Below, piece after piece: positions 51,889 to 59,786 of a stretch of 62,594 nt of DNA (within the stretch, counting starts at the first letter, position 1; every line of letters begins with the position of its first letter). This DNA comes from an uncultured Clostridia bacterium (GTDB taxonomy: Bacteria > Bacillota > Clostridia > Christensenellales > CAG-314), in NCBI GenBank assembly GCA_947589685.1, contig CANQCN010000003.1, positions 1 through 62,594 of the forward strand, written 5' to 3'. A model generated the notes under the pieces. That model made no database searches. It was given only the letters and a program-made list of their open reading frames with translations, and had not been told where the DNA came from. The position numbers and the translations under genes were made by a program.

Positions 51889-52171
51889 GCTCCTATTTGC
51901 TTCGCCCGCCGCGCGGTGTCTCGTGCAGGAAGTTGAAATAATGTAGCGCTTCGTGCTTGTCGCATTTAGCGTATCATCGCGAAAAAATAATTGTTGCTTT
52001 CTACCACTGCGGGCGGCATTTGGAAAGTCGCTTGCGCAAAAGCCCGCCCTTGTGCATTTGACTACCAACTGCACACTGTGCAGATTGGCTTTACGCCAAA
52101 TGTGATTACTCAGCTGACACGGAGACGAGTCCTGTATCGATAGAAAAACAATCACACAAAACACCTCTTTA

Positions 52172-52200
52172 TTGACTTTTGTCGAACGTTGTGTTATGCT
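52172..52200 (+). promoter_or_regulatory. Promoter of the accessory gene at 52233
   Basis: -35 TTGACT (52172-52177), 17-bp spacer, -10 TATGCT (52195-52200). Confidence 0.7.
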
Positions 52201-52232
52201 TTGATTATATTCTATTATTTGAGGTAATCGCC

Positions 52233-53132
52233 ATGGATATGAATGAAAGGTGGGACAAAATTTTGGCTGCTGTAAAAGAAAGCTATCAAGAAGCTATTGC
52301 AATCGCTACCACGAAGGGTGTTACTCAGACTTGTGCGGTGGCAATGCGTACAACCATTGAAGGGCTGGTTAAACTTTTTTATTTGAAGTTTTATAGAAAA
52401 ACATTCGAAAATGAAAAATTCAAACTGGGTAAGGCCATACGGGATCCGAATTTTACCCGACATATTCCGCGAACTTCTCCTAAATGGCAAGAAATAGATG
52501 ACATACGGTTTGCTGGAAATAACCAAGTGCATTTTGTTTTTGACCAAAACACTGTTCAGAATAACATAAAAAAATTTAATAGTGCCGTGCAAACGCTACA
52601 AAACAAATTGGAAATCAATATTATGTCCGACGTACCCGCAGAGGATAAACCTAATGGACCCGTATTGGAAACACAAAGTAAAAGTCCAATCAAAAATCCC
52701 TCAGAACCAAACATCAAAGGAACTGTTCAACGAGGAGAAGAGTTTCATGTACAAACAAATGCGGCATTGCTCAATTTATTATTGGGTACAAACTATAAAG
52801 CATGGATGAAATGTTGGATATATTTAACTAAAGATCCTGATTACCAGCTTGTAATGCTTTCGGAAGGAGAAGTCATCAATGGCTGGACCAATACTTTTGA
52901 AGAGTCTGCAGGGATTTTTCGTGAAGATTTTGTGGATGCACGTGATGAAAAACTTCCTAACCACGAAGGGCTACCTCCGACGTATAGGGCGATTTTCATG
53001 AAATGCGGTAAGGGTAAAGACCGTTATTTTGTTTTTCGTGGTATATACGAGTTGTCAAGAGAAAGTACACCAAATCATAGAATTAGCAAAAGAGTTGCCG
53101 ACAAAGCAGATTTTTCTAAATATCGCCTATAA
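52233..53132 (+). CDS. Hypothetical AT-rich accessory protein, HEPN/DUF4145-like N-terminus
   Basis: 299 residues from the ATG at 52233 (GAGGTAATCGCC upstream). Codon and base use is clearly more AT-rich than the neighbours. Residues 1-130 are helical, with AVAMRTTIEGLVKLFYLKFY...FKLGKAI resembling the DUF4145/HEPN-like helical bundle. A polar linker follows (about 140-180). The C-terminal 120 residues are mixed alpha/beta and end in KDRYFVFRGIYELSRES...ISKRVADKADF, reminiscent of domains appended to restriction-type proteins. Both likenesses are by eye only. It lies between a tRNA cluster and a CRISPR array, a typical defence-island place. Confidence 0.6.
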   Translation: MDMNERWDKILAAVKESYQEAIAIATTKGVTQTCAVAMRTTIEGLVKLFYLKFYRKTFENEKFKLGKAIRDPNFTRHIPRTSPKWQEIDDIRFAGNNQVHFVFDQNTVQNNIKKFNSAVQTLQNKLEINIMSDVPAEDKPNGPVLETQSKSPIKNPSEPNIKGTVQRGEEFHVQTNAALLNLLLGTNYKAWMKCWIYLTKDPDYQLVMLSEGEVINGWTNTFEESAGIFREDFVDARDEKLPNHEGLPPTYRAIFMKCGKGKDRYFVFRGIYELSRESTPNHRISKRVADKADFSKYRL

Positions 53133-53250
53133 ATAGACCTGACTATAAGCTGTAAGATATATTACGCGATAAATACAATAATAAGCAACAGAAGGGTATT
53201 GCCTATTTGAATTAATGCGACCGGTAATCGTAAAAATTTTCAAATTTGAG

Positions 53251-53484
53251 GTTTGAGAATGGTGTAATTTCAAATAGGTCTAAAACCTTGTCAACAGCAG
53301 ATTGATAACGATCATAGTTTGAGAATGGTGTAATTTCAAATAGGTCTAAAACCGTACGGAATAGAAATTCGTCAAATATGACGTTTGAGAATGGTGTAAT
53401 TTCAAATAGGTCTAAAACAACCAATATTTTCATATTTTCCTCCTTTGTGTTTGAGAATGGTGTAATTTCAAGTGAGCTTAAAAT
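53251..53484 (+). CRISPR. Small type II-style CRISPR array, 4 repeats and 3 spacers
   Basis: Repeats of 36 bases at 53251-53286, 53317-53352, 53383-53418 (identical) and 53449-53484 (3' part degenerate). Spacers are all 30 bases: 53287-53316, 53353-53382, 53419-53448. The repeat starts GTTTGAGAATGG and ends GGTCTAAAAC, with 36/30 geometry as in type II systems. The degenerate last repeat puts the leader on the left (53133-53250). No cas gene is within the window. A 13-base near-complement to the repeat (53202-53214) lies in the leader side. Confidence 0.95.
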
Positions 53485-53569
53485 TCTGCCGATATAAGAT
53501 CCGCAAGGCGTGCTTACGTCGGGTCGACGAGAAGTTGAAATTGAAATTTTTGTGTTTTGCGATATTCGT

Positions 53570-53598
53570 TTGCTAATCGGCGTAAAAAATGGTATCAT
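53570..53598 (+). promoter_or_regulatory. pdxK-type gene promoter
   Basis: -35 TTGCTA (53570-53575), 17-bp spacer, -10 TATCAT (53593-53598). Confidence 0.55.
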
Positions 53599-53615
53599 TG
53601 TAGCGGAGGAAAGAT

Positions 53616-54413
53616 ATGACCAAACGAATTTGTACAATGCAGGATCTGTCTTGCGTGGGGCAATGTTCTCTTACGGTTGCGTTGCCCATATTGTCCCGTT
53701 ACGGCATAGAGACATGCGTGCTGCCGACGGCGGTGCTGTCCAATCATACGCAGTTCAAAAGTTGGAGCTATCTCGATCTGACGGACGAAATACCCAACAT
53801 TTATCGCGAGTGGGCAAACAGCGGCATAAGCTTCGACGGCTTTGTGCTGGGATACCTTGGCAAGCGGCGTTTGATGAAGCTCGCGGAGGAGCTTTTCGAC
53901 CGTTTCGGTAACGAGGGCGCTCCCGTAGTCATCGATCCCGTGTTTGCCGACGACGGCAAGTTGTACAGCGGTTTTGACGAGCAATACGTGCGCGAAATGG
54001 CAAAGCTAATTGCCCGCGCCGACATCATCGACCCAAACGTCACCGAAGCGTGTTTTCTTACCGACACGCCGTATCAAGCGGACCACGGCAAGGAGTTTGC
54101 GCAAGAGCTTGCGGTCAAGCTCTCGCAACTTACCTCCGCGACGGTGATAATAACGGGCGTGGAGTTTGACGGCGACATCGGCGAGCTTATTTATTCTCAC
54201 GGCAGTTGCACGTACGTCATGCTGCCCAAGCTGGACGCAAAATACCACGGTACGGGCGATATTTTTACGTCGGTGATGAGCGCGCACTATTTTGCGGGAG
54301 AAACGCTTGCAGCAAGCTGTCTTAAAGCGGGGCAATTTGTGGCGGACTGCATGCGCGGTACCGACAAGGCGCACTTTTACGGCGTCAATTTCGAAAAGCA
54401 ATTGGCAAAGTGA
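53616..54413 (+). CDS. Pyridoxamine/pyridoxal kinase
   Basis: 265 residues, GGAGG upstream. Ribokinase-fold vitamin B6 kinase: MQDLSCVGQCSLTVALPILSRYGIETCVLPTAVLSNHT is characteristic of the PdxK/PdxY group, and HGTGDIFTSV near residue 212 holds the catalytic Asp. It phosphorylates pyridoxal/pyridoxamine salvaged from the medium to make PLP. Overlaps the following GNAT gene. Confidence 0.92.
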   Translation: MTKRICTMQDLSCVGQCSLTVALPILSRYGIETCVLPTAVLSNHTQFKSWSYLDLTDEIPNIYREWANSGISFDGFVLGYLGKRRLMKLAEELFDRFGNEGAPVVIDPVFADDGKLYSGFDEQYVREMAKLIARADIIDPNVTEACFLTDTPYQADHGKEFAQELAVKLSQLTSATVIITGVEFDGDIGELIYSHGSCTYVMLPKLDAKYHGTGDIFTSVMSAHYFAGETLAASCLKAGQFVADCMRGTDKAHFYGVNFEKQLAK

Positions 54414-54949
54414 CGGCAATGGAAAAGCTCGCGATAAGACTTTGCCGACAGCGCGAGGCGGAGGCGGTGGGCGCGTTTTACGACGAAGTAGTCAAGTACC
54501 TCGTCCAACACGTCAATTGGCCCAAGTGGACGTACAAGGTGTATCCGTCGACGACCTTCGTGCGGCAAATGACGGAGCAAAACAGTCAGTTTGTGTGTAC
54601 GCTCGACGGTAAACTCGTTGCGGCGTTTGTTATCAACGATGATCCGCAAGGCGCTTACGATCGCGTAAATTGGAGCATACCTCTCGACAGAGGCGAGTAT
54701 TTGGTTTGTCACGCAGTGGCGGTGGCGACGGATATGCAAAACAAGGGCGTAGGCGGGCGGATAGTGGATTTTTGCAAGCAATTCGCCTCGTCGCACGGCT
54801 ACAAGGCGATACGTCTCGACGTTGTGCCGAGCAACATTCCCGCAAAAAAGCTGTACGAAAGCTGCGGTTTCCGTTATTGCGGCGACGTCGATCTGTCGCG
54901 CGGTTACAAGGATATTCCCTTGTTCAGTATGTACGAATACAATTTATGA
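54410..54949 (+). CDS. GNAT family N-acetyltransferase
   Basis: 179 residues from a GTG overlapping the preceding stop (GTGA); ATG 54419 is an equally possible start. The acetyl-CoA-binding region is seen as HAVAVATDMQNKGVGGRIVDF (motif A, Q/R-x-x-G-x-G/A type), followed by AIRLDVVPSNIPAKKLYESCGF (motif B). It transfers an acetyl group to an unknown amine. Co-transcribed with the B6 kinase. Confidence 0.9.
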   Translation: MTAMEKLAIRLCRQREAEAVGAFYDEVVKYLVQHVNWPKWTYKVYPSTTFVRQMTEQNSQFVCTLDGKLVAAFVINDDPQGAYDRVNWSIPLDRGEYLVCHAVAVATDMQNKGVGGRIVDFCKQFASSHGYKAIRLDVVPSNIPAKKLYESCGFRYCGDVDLSRGYKDIPLFSMYEYNL

Positions 54950-54961
54950 TTTCACTTCAAT

Positions 54962-54988
54962 GAACGCGTTTGCGCGTTCTTTTTTTTG
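54962..54988 (+). terminator. Intrinsic terminator
   Basis: GAACGCG-TTTG-CGCGTTC followed by nine T. Confidence 0.92.
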
Positions 54989-55101
54989 CAAAAATGCGAT
55001 ATGGGGTACAAAAAATCGCTTGTAAATTCGTTGTTTTGTGCGTCGCGCGCACAAATGCTTTGCGAAAAAGCGCGTTTTTGATTGCGCTCGGTCGCCGTTT
55101 G

Positions 55102-55130
55102 TTGATTTTTGAAAACATATATGCTACAAT
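55102..55130 (+). promoter_or_regulatory. Promoter of the ABC transporter operon
   Basis: -35 TTGATT (55102-55107), 17-bp spacer, -10 TACAAT (55125-55130). The leader is about 100 bases. Confidence 0.75.
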
Positions 55131-55240
55131 TATATATAATACAATAATTGCACGGCGCCGTTGACGTTTTGTTTACCGACAGAATTTACAATGTTTTCAT
55201 ACGGACGATTGCGGCTTTTGAGGGCGCAAAGGAGATAAAG

Positions 55241-55915
55241 ATGATTTCCGTAAAGGGATTGACAAAGAAATACGTAACGGGCAAAACGGACTTTTTTGCT
55301 TTGAGCGGAGTGGATATGGAAATCGGCGACGGCGAATTTGTTGCTATCACGGGCAAATCGGGCAGCGGCAAATCCACACTGCTCAATATCATCGGCACGT
55401 TGGACGAGCCCACGAGCGGCGTCGTGACGGTGGACGGCGAAGATATCTCGAAATTTCGACCCAAAGCGGTGGCCGCTTACAGAAACAAAACCGTCGGGTT
55501 TGTGTTTCAAGCTTTCTATCTCGAACCGAGCTACACGGTGTACGACAACGTCGAGCTGCCCTTGATACTCGCAGGCAAAACGGGCGACAACGGCGACAAA
55601 ATAAACGCCGCCCTCAATATGGTGGGGCTCGGTCATAAATCCGCGGAAAAAGCCCGTACGCTTTCGGGCGGCGAGCAGCAGCGCGTGGCGATAGCGCGGG
55701 CGATAGTCAACGATCCGAGGTACATCCTTGCAGACGAGCCTTGCGGCAATCTCGACACGACCAACAGCGACAACGTTATGAAGATACTTGCCGATTTGCA
55801 CGCCCAAGGCAAAACGGTGATAATGGTTACTCACGACGCCGAGGACGCGGCAAAGGCGAGTCGGATCGTAACAATGTCCGACGGCAAAATAGTAAAAGAT
55901 GAAAAAACTGCTTAA
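55241..55915 (+). CDS. ABC transporter ATPase, LolD/MacB type
   Basis: 224 residues from the ATG at 55241 (AAGGAG upstream); frames extended to 55148 lack support. Walker [11 protein letters not shown], signature LSGGEQQR, Walker [14 protein letters not shown]-loop VTHD. It is the usual length for the ATPase that serves FtsX-type permeases. It overlaps the first permease gene by 17 bases. Confidence 0.93.
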   Translation: MISVKGLTKKYVTGKTDFFALSGVDMEIGDGEFVAITGKSGSGKSTLLNIIGTLDEPTSGVVTVDGEDISKFRPKAVAAYRNKTVGFVFQAFYLEPSYTVYDNVELPLILAGKTGDNGDKINAALNMVGLGHKSAEKARTLSGGEQQRVAIARAIVNDPRYILADEPCGNLDTTNSDNVMKILADLHAQGKTVIMVTHDAEDAAKASRIVTMSDGKIVKDEKTA

Positions 55916-57065
55916 ACTCAGCCTGTTGGAGGCTTCCTTCCTAAAAAGGACGCTTGTCGTCATATTCGTTATATTTACGGCGTTCGGCGCGGCGTTTCTT
56001 GCCGTGATTTCCGTAATGTTGGATACCCCTCGCGGCATGATCGCGGGCATTGACGCTTCCAAGCAGTACTACGCCAATCTCTACGGAGGAGAGTGCTTTG
56101 CGTTGCAAACGGAAAACCGATCCGCCGACTTTGCCGAACGGTATTCCGCTTGTTTGTGTTACGGCACGTTGGCGGGCACGACCTTCGACGCGGAGCTTCG
56201 GCGCGACGACGCCGTATTTTTGACGGATCTCGTCACGCAGTTGGGAAACGGCGATCACAAGTTGGAGTATCGCGTGGAACGACACGGATATTTCATTCCG
56301 CGGCAATACGCCTCCCGCGCGCAATTCGGTTTGCCGCAAAACGCCGAAAGGGGGATATGGCTTTGCTCCGAAATAGCTTCGGCGCTCGGCGTTCAGTCAC
56401 GCGACGAGATATTTTTGGGCGACAGACGGCTGTCGGTATTGGGCGTTTACGAAAGGGGCGGCGTAATACATTCCTACGCCGAAGATGAACCCGTGTTGCC
56501 CTCCGCGTGGTTTTACGTTGTGGACAACGCCGAAAACGCGGTGTTCGATACGCTGTATCTTGCCTATACAAGCACGCGGGATATTTTCGACGTTTGGCAA
56601 CGCGCCGACGAAAACCTGCGTCTCAGCGATATTTTGACGCAGTGGCACGATGACATTGCGTTGGTGCAGACATATTACGGCTATCTTGCCATCTTGTTGG
56701 GCGCGTTGATACTGTTTTTGCTGTATGCGTTGTTTGCCTTGCTGTACCGCTCGCGCAAGGCGCAGATGTGCCGATTTGCGCTGTTGGGCGCAACGGGAAC
56801 AACTGCTACTTTCATTTACGCGGCAATCGCGCTGGGCGTAATTTTGTGCGCCACCGTGTTGGCGTCGGCGTTTTCGGTGGTGCTGAGCAAATTTTTGTTG
56901 CGGGTGTGTACCCGTTTGTTCAACGTGACATATCCATATCGTTTTCGGGTGTGGTTGCCCTTTGCTCTTTTGGGCGGGTGCGTACTTGTTGTCGGCATAA
57001 CGTTCGTTTGGCTGCACAAGCGCATGTCCCGATTGCCGATAGCGCAGGAGGTGCGCCATGAGTAG
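55899..57065 (+). CDS. ABC permease, FtsX-like, first subunit
   Basis: 388 residues. One N-terminal membrane span (TLVVIFVIFTAFGAAFLAVISV), an extracytoplasmic region of about 210 residues, then three spans (from YYGYLAILLGALILFLLYALFALL). This one-plus-three layout is that of MacB/FtsX permeases, although the classic FtsX signature is weak. Overlaps both neighbours, so the three proteins are made together. Substrate unknown. Confidence 0.75.
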   Translation: MKKLLKLSLLEASFLKRTLVVIFVIFTAFGAAFLAVISVMLDTPRGMIAGIDASKQYYANLYGGECFALQTENRSADFAERYSACLCYGTLAGTTFDAELRRDDAVFLTDLVTQLGNGDHKLEYRVERHGYFIPRQYASRAQFGLPQNAERGIWLCSEIASALGVQSRDEIFLGDRRLSVLGVYERGGVIHSYAEDEPVLPSAWFYVVDNAENAVFDTLYLAYTSTRDIFDVWQRADENLRLSDILTQWHDDIALVQTYYGYLAILLGALILFLLYALFALLYRSRKAQMCRFALLGATGTTATFIYAAIALGVILCATVLASAFSVVLSKFLLRVCTRLFNVTYPYRFRVWLPFALLGGCVLVVGITFVWLHKRMSRLPIAQEVRHE

Positions 57066-58356
57066 CCGCATTCGTCAACCGATCTTTCGTCTTGCCGCTT
57101 CCGCCTTCAAAGCGCACGTTTGGATCAACGTAAAGCTATGCGCGGTGTTTGTGTGTTTATCCTTGTTGGCGTGTCTTTTTACCGCCTTTACAATGTCCGT
57201 GGACAATCATTGCGACGATATTTTTGCGCAAAACACCTCTTCCAACTATATGTACGGTCCCTCCGATCAAACGGAGCTGCTCAATGCGTCGGGGCTTGTG
57301 AATTTTCGTCATTACTCGGTGCAGCGTTACAATCTCGGCAATCGGCTCAAAGAGGAGATAAACGCGGATATTCCCACCGTAACGACCAACTACATCACGC
57401 TTAAAATCGGCGCAATTTCCTACTATTTCGACCGCGACCAAACTCCGGAATTGCTTTGGCTCTACAAGGGCGATCCTTTTTCCGAAATAGATCTCGGCGA
57501 GATGCGCAGTCGTTTCGGCTCGGACAGCTTGTATTCGGGCAGATTTCCCCAAAACGGCACCAACGAGGTGCTTATTTCGGAAAGATTGATCGAGCAGTAC
57601 CATCTTGCGCCCGGCGACGTTCTCGACACGTCCGTTGCTATTCTGTTGGGGGACAGAGATCTTAATTTTACCCTCAAAGTGGTGGGGATAATTTACAAGG
57701 AATACTATCTTCTTTCCGGACATCGCGAGGCGTGGCAGATAACCCCGTCCGTCGTTGCGGCGGAGACAAACAGTATTCCCGCGGTAAACGTGGGCGTGGA
57801 TACCTTTCACGTCTACGCTTTCGACGAATGGACTACTCTGTCCGTTGACGAACTCAACCGAGTTTCCTCCGAGGGAGGGCTTACCTACTGCGGCATAGGC
57901 AGTTACCAACAACGCATTTTTTTGGAAAATATCCGCACTGTGGTCATCAACGTCTATTGCGTCGTGGGCGCGGTGCTGGCGGGCGGCTTGCTGCTGACCG
58001 TAATGCTGATGACGGACAAATTTGTGGCGATATTCTCCCGTTTGGGCGGCATTTTGCTCAGCGGCGGATTGGAACAAGGCAACCTTACAAAGCTTTTGCT
58101 GACGCAATTGCTGCTTGTGTTTTTGTTGTCGACGCCCTTCGCGATAGCGGGCTCGTTGGTGGGGTATGCCGTCATCGTGGATCTTGTCGAGTTGGGCACG
58201 GGCATGTCGATGAGCGTATCTACCGCTACGCTGGCGACATTGTCGGCACTGTCGGCGGCGGTGGTGTTTGCCGCGGTGTTGATATTTTTCGGCATAGCGT
58301 CGCTGCGGCTGCGCAAACGAAGCGTCAAACAACTGTTGACGGCGGAAGCGGGGTGA
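57058..58356 (+). CDS. ABC permease, FtsX-like, second subunit
   Basis: 432 residues, ATG within the end of the previous gene. Same one-plus-three layout: span at LCAVFVCLSLLACLFTAFTM, extracytoplasmic part with YLGNRL-like and ISERLIEQYHLAPGDVL motifs typical of FtsX ectodomains, then three spans from VINVYCVVGAVLAGGLLLTVML. It should form a heterodimer with the preceding permease. Confidence 0.78.
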   Translation: MSSRIRQPIFRLAASAFKAHVWINVKLCAVFVCLSLLACLFTAFTMSVDNHCDDIFAQNTSSNYMYGPSDQTELLNASGLVNFRHYSVQRYNLGNRLKEEINADIPTVTTNYITLKIGAISYYFDRDQTPELLWLYKGDPFSEIDLGEMRSRFGSDSLYSGRFPQNGTNEVLISERLIEQYHLAPGDVLDTSVAILLGDRDLNFTLKVVGIIYKEYYLLSGHREAWQITPSVVAAETNSIPAVNVGVDTFHVYAFDEWTTLSVDELNRVSSEGGLTYCGIGSYQQRIFLENIRTVVINVYCVVGAVLAGGLLLTVMLMTDKFVAIFSRLGGILLSGGLEQGNLTKLLLTQLLLVFLLSTPFAIAGSLVGYAVIVDLVELGTGMSMSVSTATLATLSALSAAVVFAAVLIFFGIASLRLRKRSVKQLLTAEAG

Positions 58357-58369
58357 TAGGGAGAAGTTT

Positions 58370-58885
58370 ATGAAAATACAGATAATCGGTTATTCGGGCA
58401 GCGGCAAATCCACGCTTGCGGCGCGCTTGGGCGAAATAGCGGATATCCCCGTTTTGCACCTTGACAGCACGCACTTTTACGGCGATTGGCAGGAAAGGAC
58501 CGAGGAGGAGCAAACGCAAATCGTGCGCGATTTCATTAACAGCCGCGACAGTTGGATAATGGACGGCAATTGGGGCAAGATCGCGCCCGAACGGTTCGAA
58601 ATGACGGACATTACCGTGCTGCTTATGCTTAACAGATGGTCATGCTTCTTTTCCGCCTACAAAAGATCCCGCAAGTATCGCAACGAGGCGCGTCCCGATC
58701 TCGGCTGCCCCGAAAAGTTCGACAGGTCTTTTCGCCGTTGGGTATTTTGGGATGGCAGAAAACGGGCGCGCAAACAAAGCCTTTTCGACAAGCTCAACGC
58801 GACCCGCGGCGAAAAAGTGGTGCTGAAAACCCGCCGTCAGGTCAAACGGTTCGTGAAAGTGTTCGCGGAGCGTTTCGGTAAGTGA
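58370..58885 (+). CDS. FlaR-like / adenylate-kinase-related P-loop protein
   Basis: 171 residues. Walker A at the very start ([16 protein letters not shown]), then HLDSTHFYGDW, WIMDGNW and a basic C-terminus. This is the pattern of proteins annotated 'DNA topology modulation protein FlaR', small nucleoside-kinase-like P-loop NTPases whose true substrate is unclear. It lies 13 bases after the ABC genes and may be co-transcribed. Confidence 0.82.
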   Translation: MKIQIIGYSGSGKSTLAARLGEIADIPVLHLDSTHFYGDWQERTEEEQTQIVRDFINSRDSWIMDGNWGKIAPERFEMTDITVLLMLNRWSCFFSAYKRSRKYRNEARPDLGCPEKFDRSFRRWVFWDGRKRARKQSLFDKLNATRGEKVVLKTRRQVKRFVKVFAERFGK

Positions 58886-58952
58886 TTTTACGTTTACATA
58901 GCGGCGTTTTTGTGATAAAATGATATACGCTATTTTTGACAAAAGGTAAAAT

Positions 58953-59651
58953 ATGAGCAAAAAAGAAAAAAACAAGAAAAAATACGTTTCCGCCTTTTTT
59001 TCGCTGCTGATGTTTGTCGCGGGTATCGCGCTGGACATCGTTTACGCGGCGGTGCCCTTTTTGCAAACGACAGAGGGCGCAATGTGGGGAAACGTGTGTT
59101 TGTATTCGGGTATAGGGCTTATATGCGCGGGTATCCTTGCGATGATCATTTGCATCACGGTCTCAGGAAGGTCGGATCGTCGCAGGCGTTTCGACGCCGA
59201 ACCTATCCCCGAACAGATCTCCCCCTCCAACGCCACGTATATCCCCGCGCAAGACAGACCCTCTCTCGTGACCGTGGGCGCATATCAGTCATTGGAGGAC
59301 AAATTTGCCGAGATCGCCAAAATGGACAGAACGCAGTTCGTCATATACGTTGCGCGTCTGTTCAGTCACAAGGGCTATCAAGTCAAGCTTACGCCCGTGA
59401 TCGACAATCACGACGTGGATCTCATTGTGGAAAAGCTCGGCGCCGTTACGGCGGTGGGCTGTATGATCGCCGACCGTATTCTCACCAAAGAGGACGTTGC
59501 GCGCGTGTACGAGGGCAAAAATTATTACTCTGTCAACGGCTGCATGGCGCTCACCAATATGTATTTCGACCGCAGCGCCGTGGACTTTGCCAAGGCGCAA
59601 CGCATTTCTCTCGTTGACAGAAACATACTCGCAAACGAATTTATGGATTGA
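58953..59651 (+). CDS. Membrane-anchored Mrr-like restriction-endonuclease-fold protein
   Basis: 232 residues. Two membrane spans (AFFSLLMFVAGIALDIVYAAVPF; LYSGIGLICAGILAMIICITV) are followed by a cytoplasmic PD-(D/E)xK domain of the Mrr_cat type: FVIYVARLFSHKGYQVKLTP, then VDLIVEK with the metal Asp. At the position where active members have VQCK-type residues, this protein reads VGCMIAD, so the catalytic Lys seems lost. The tail (GCMALTNMYFDRSAVDFAKAQRISLVDRNIL) is normal for the family. It is probably a binding or regulatory protein rather than a nuclease. Confidence 0.75.
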   Translation: MSKKEKNKKKYVSAFFSLLMFVAGIALDIVYAAVPFLQTTEGAMWGNVCLYSGIGLICAGILAMIICITVSGRSDRRRRFDAEPIPEQISPSNATYIPAQDRPSLVTVGAYQSLEDKFAEIAKMDRTQFVIYVARLFSHKGYQVKLTPVIDNHDVDLIVEKLGAVTAVGCMIADRILTKEDVARVYEGKNYYSVNGCMALTNMYFDRSAVDFAKAQRISLVDRNILANEFMD

Positions 59652-59667
59652 TTTTTATTTTTTTCGA

Positions 59668-59700
59668 CCCCATGTCGCATTTTTGCGGCATGGGGTTTTT
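59668..59700 (+). terminator. Intrinsic terminator
   Basis: CCCCATGTCGCA (59668-59679) pairs with TGCGGCATGGGG (59684-59695), then TTTTT. Confidence 0.92.
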
Positions 59701-59786
59701 AGACTCTGCGTCAAATGTCGGGGTGTGTCGTAAAAAACGACGTCAAACTCTTTTGTATGCTCCCGACATTCGGTATTTAAGCGTTT

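Noticed and set aside
51754..52164. Reverse open frame ending in R-A-R-T-C-D-P-L-L-V-R-Q
   Set aside because: That stretch is the complement of tRNA-Val, a common spurious protein; no ribosome site.
53212..53637. Reverse open frame with repeated L-F-E-I-T-P-F-S-N
   Set aside because: It is a translation of the CRISPR repeats, a known artefact of 36-base repeats with 30-base spacers (66 is a multiple of 3).
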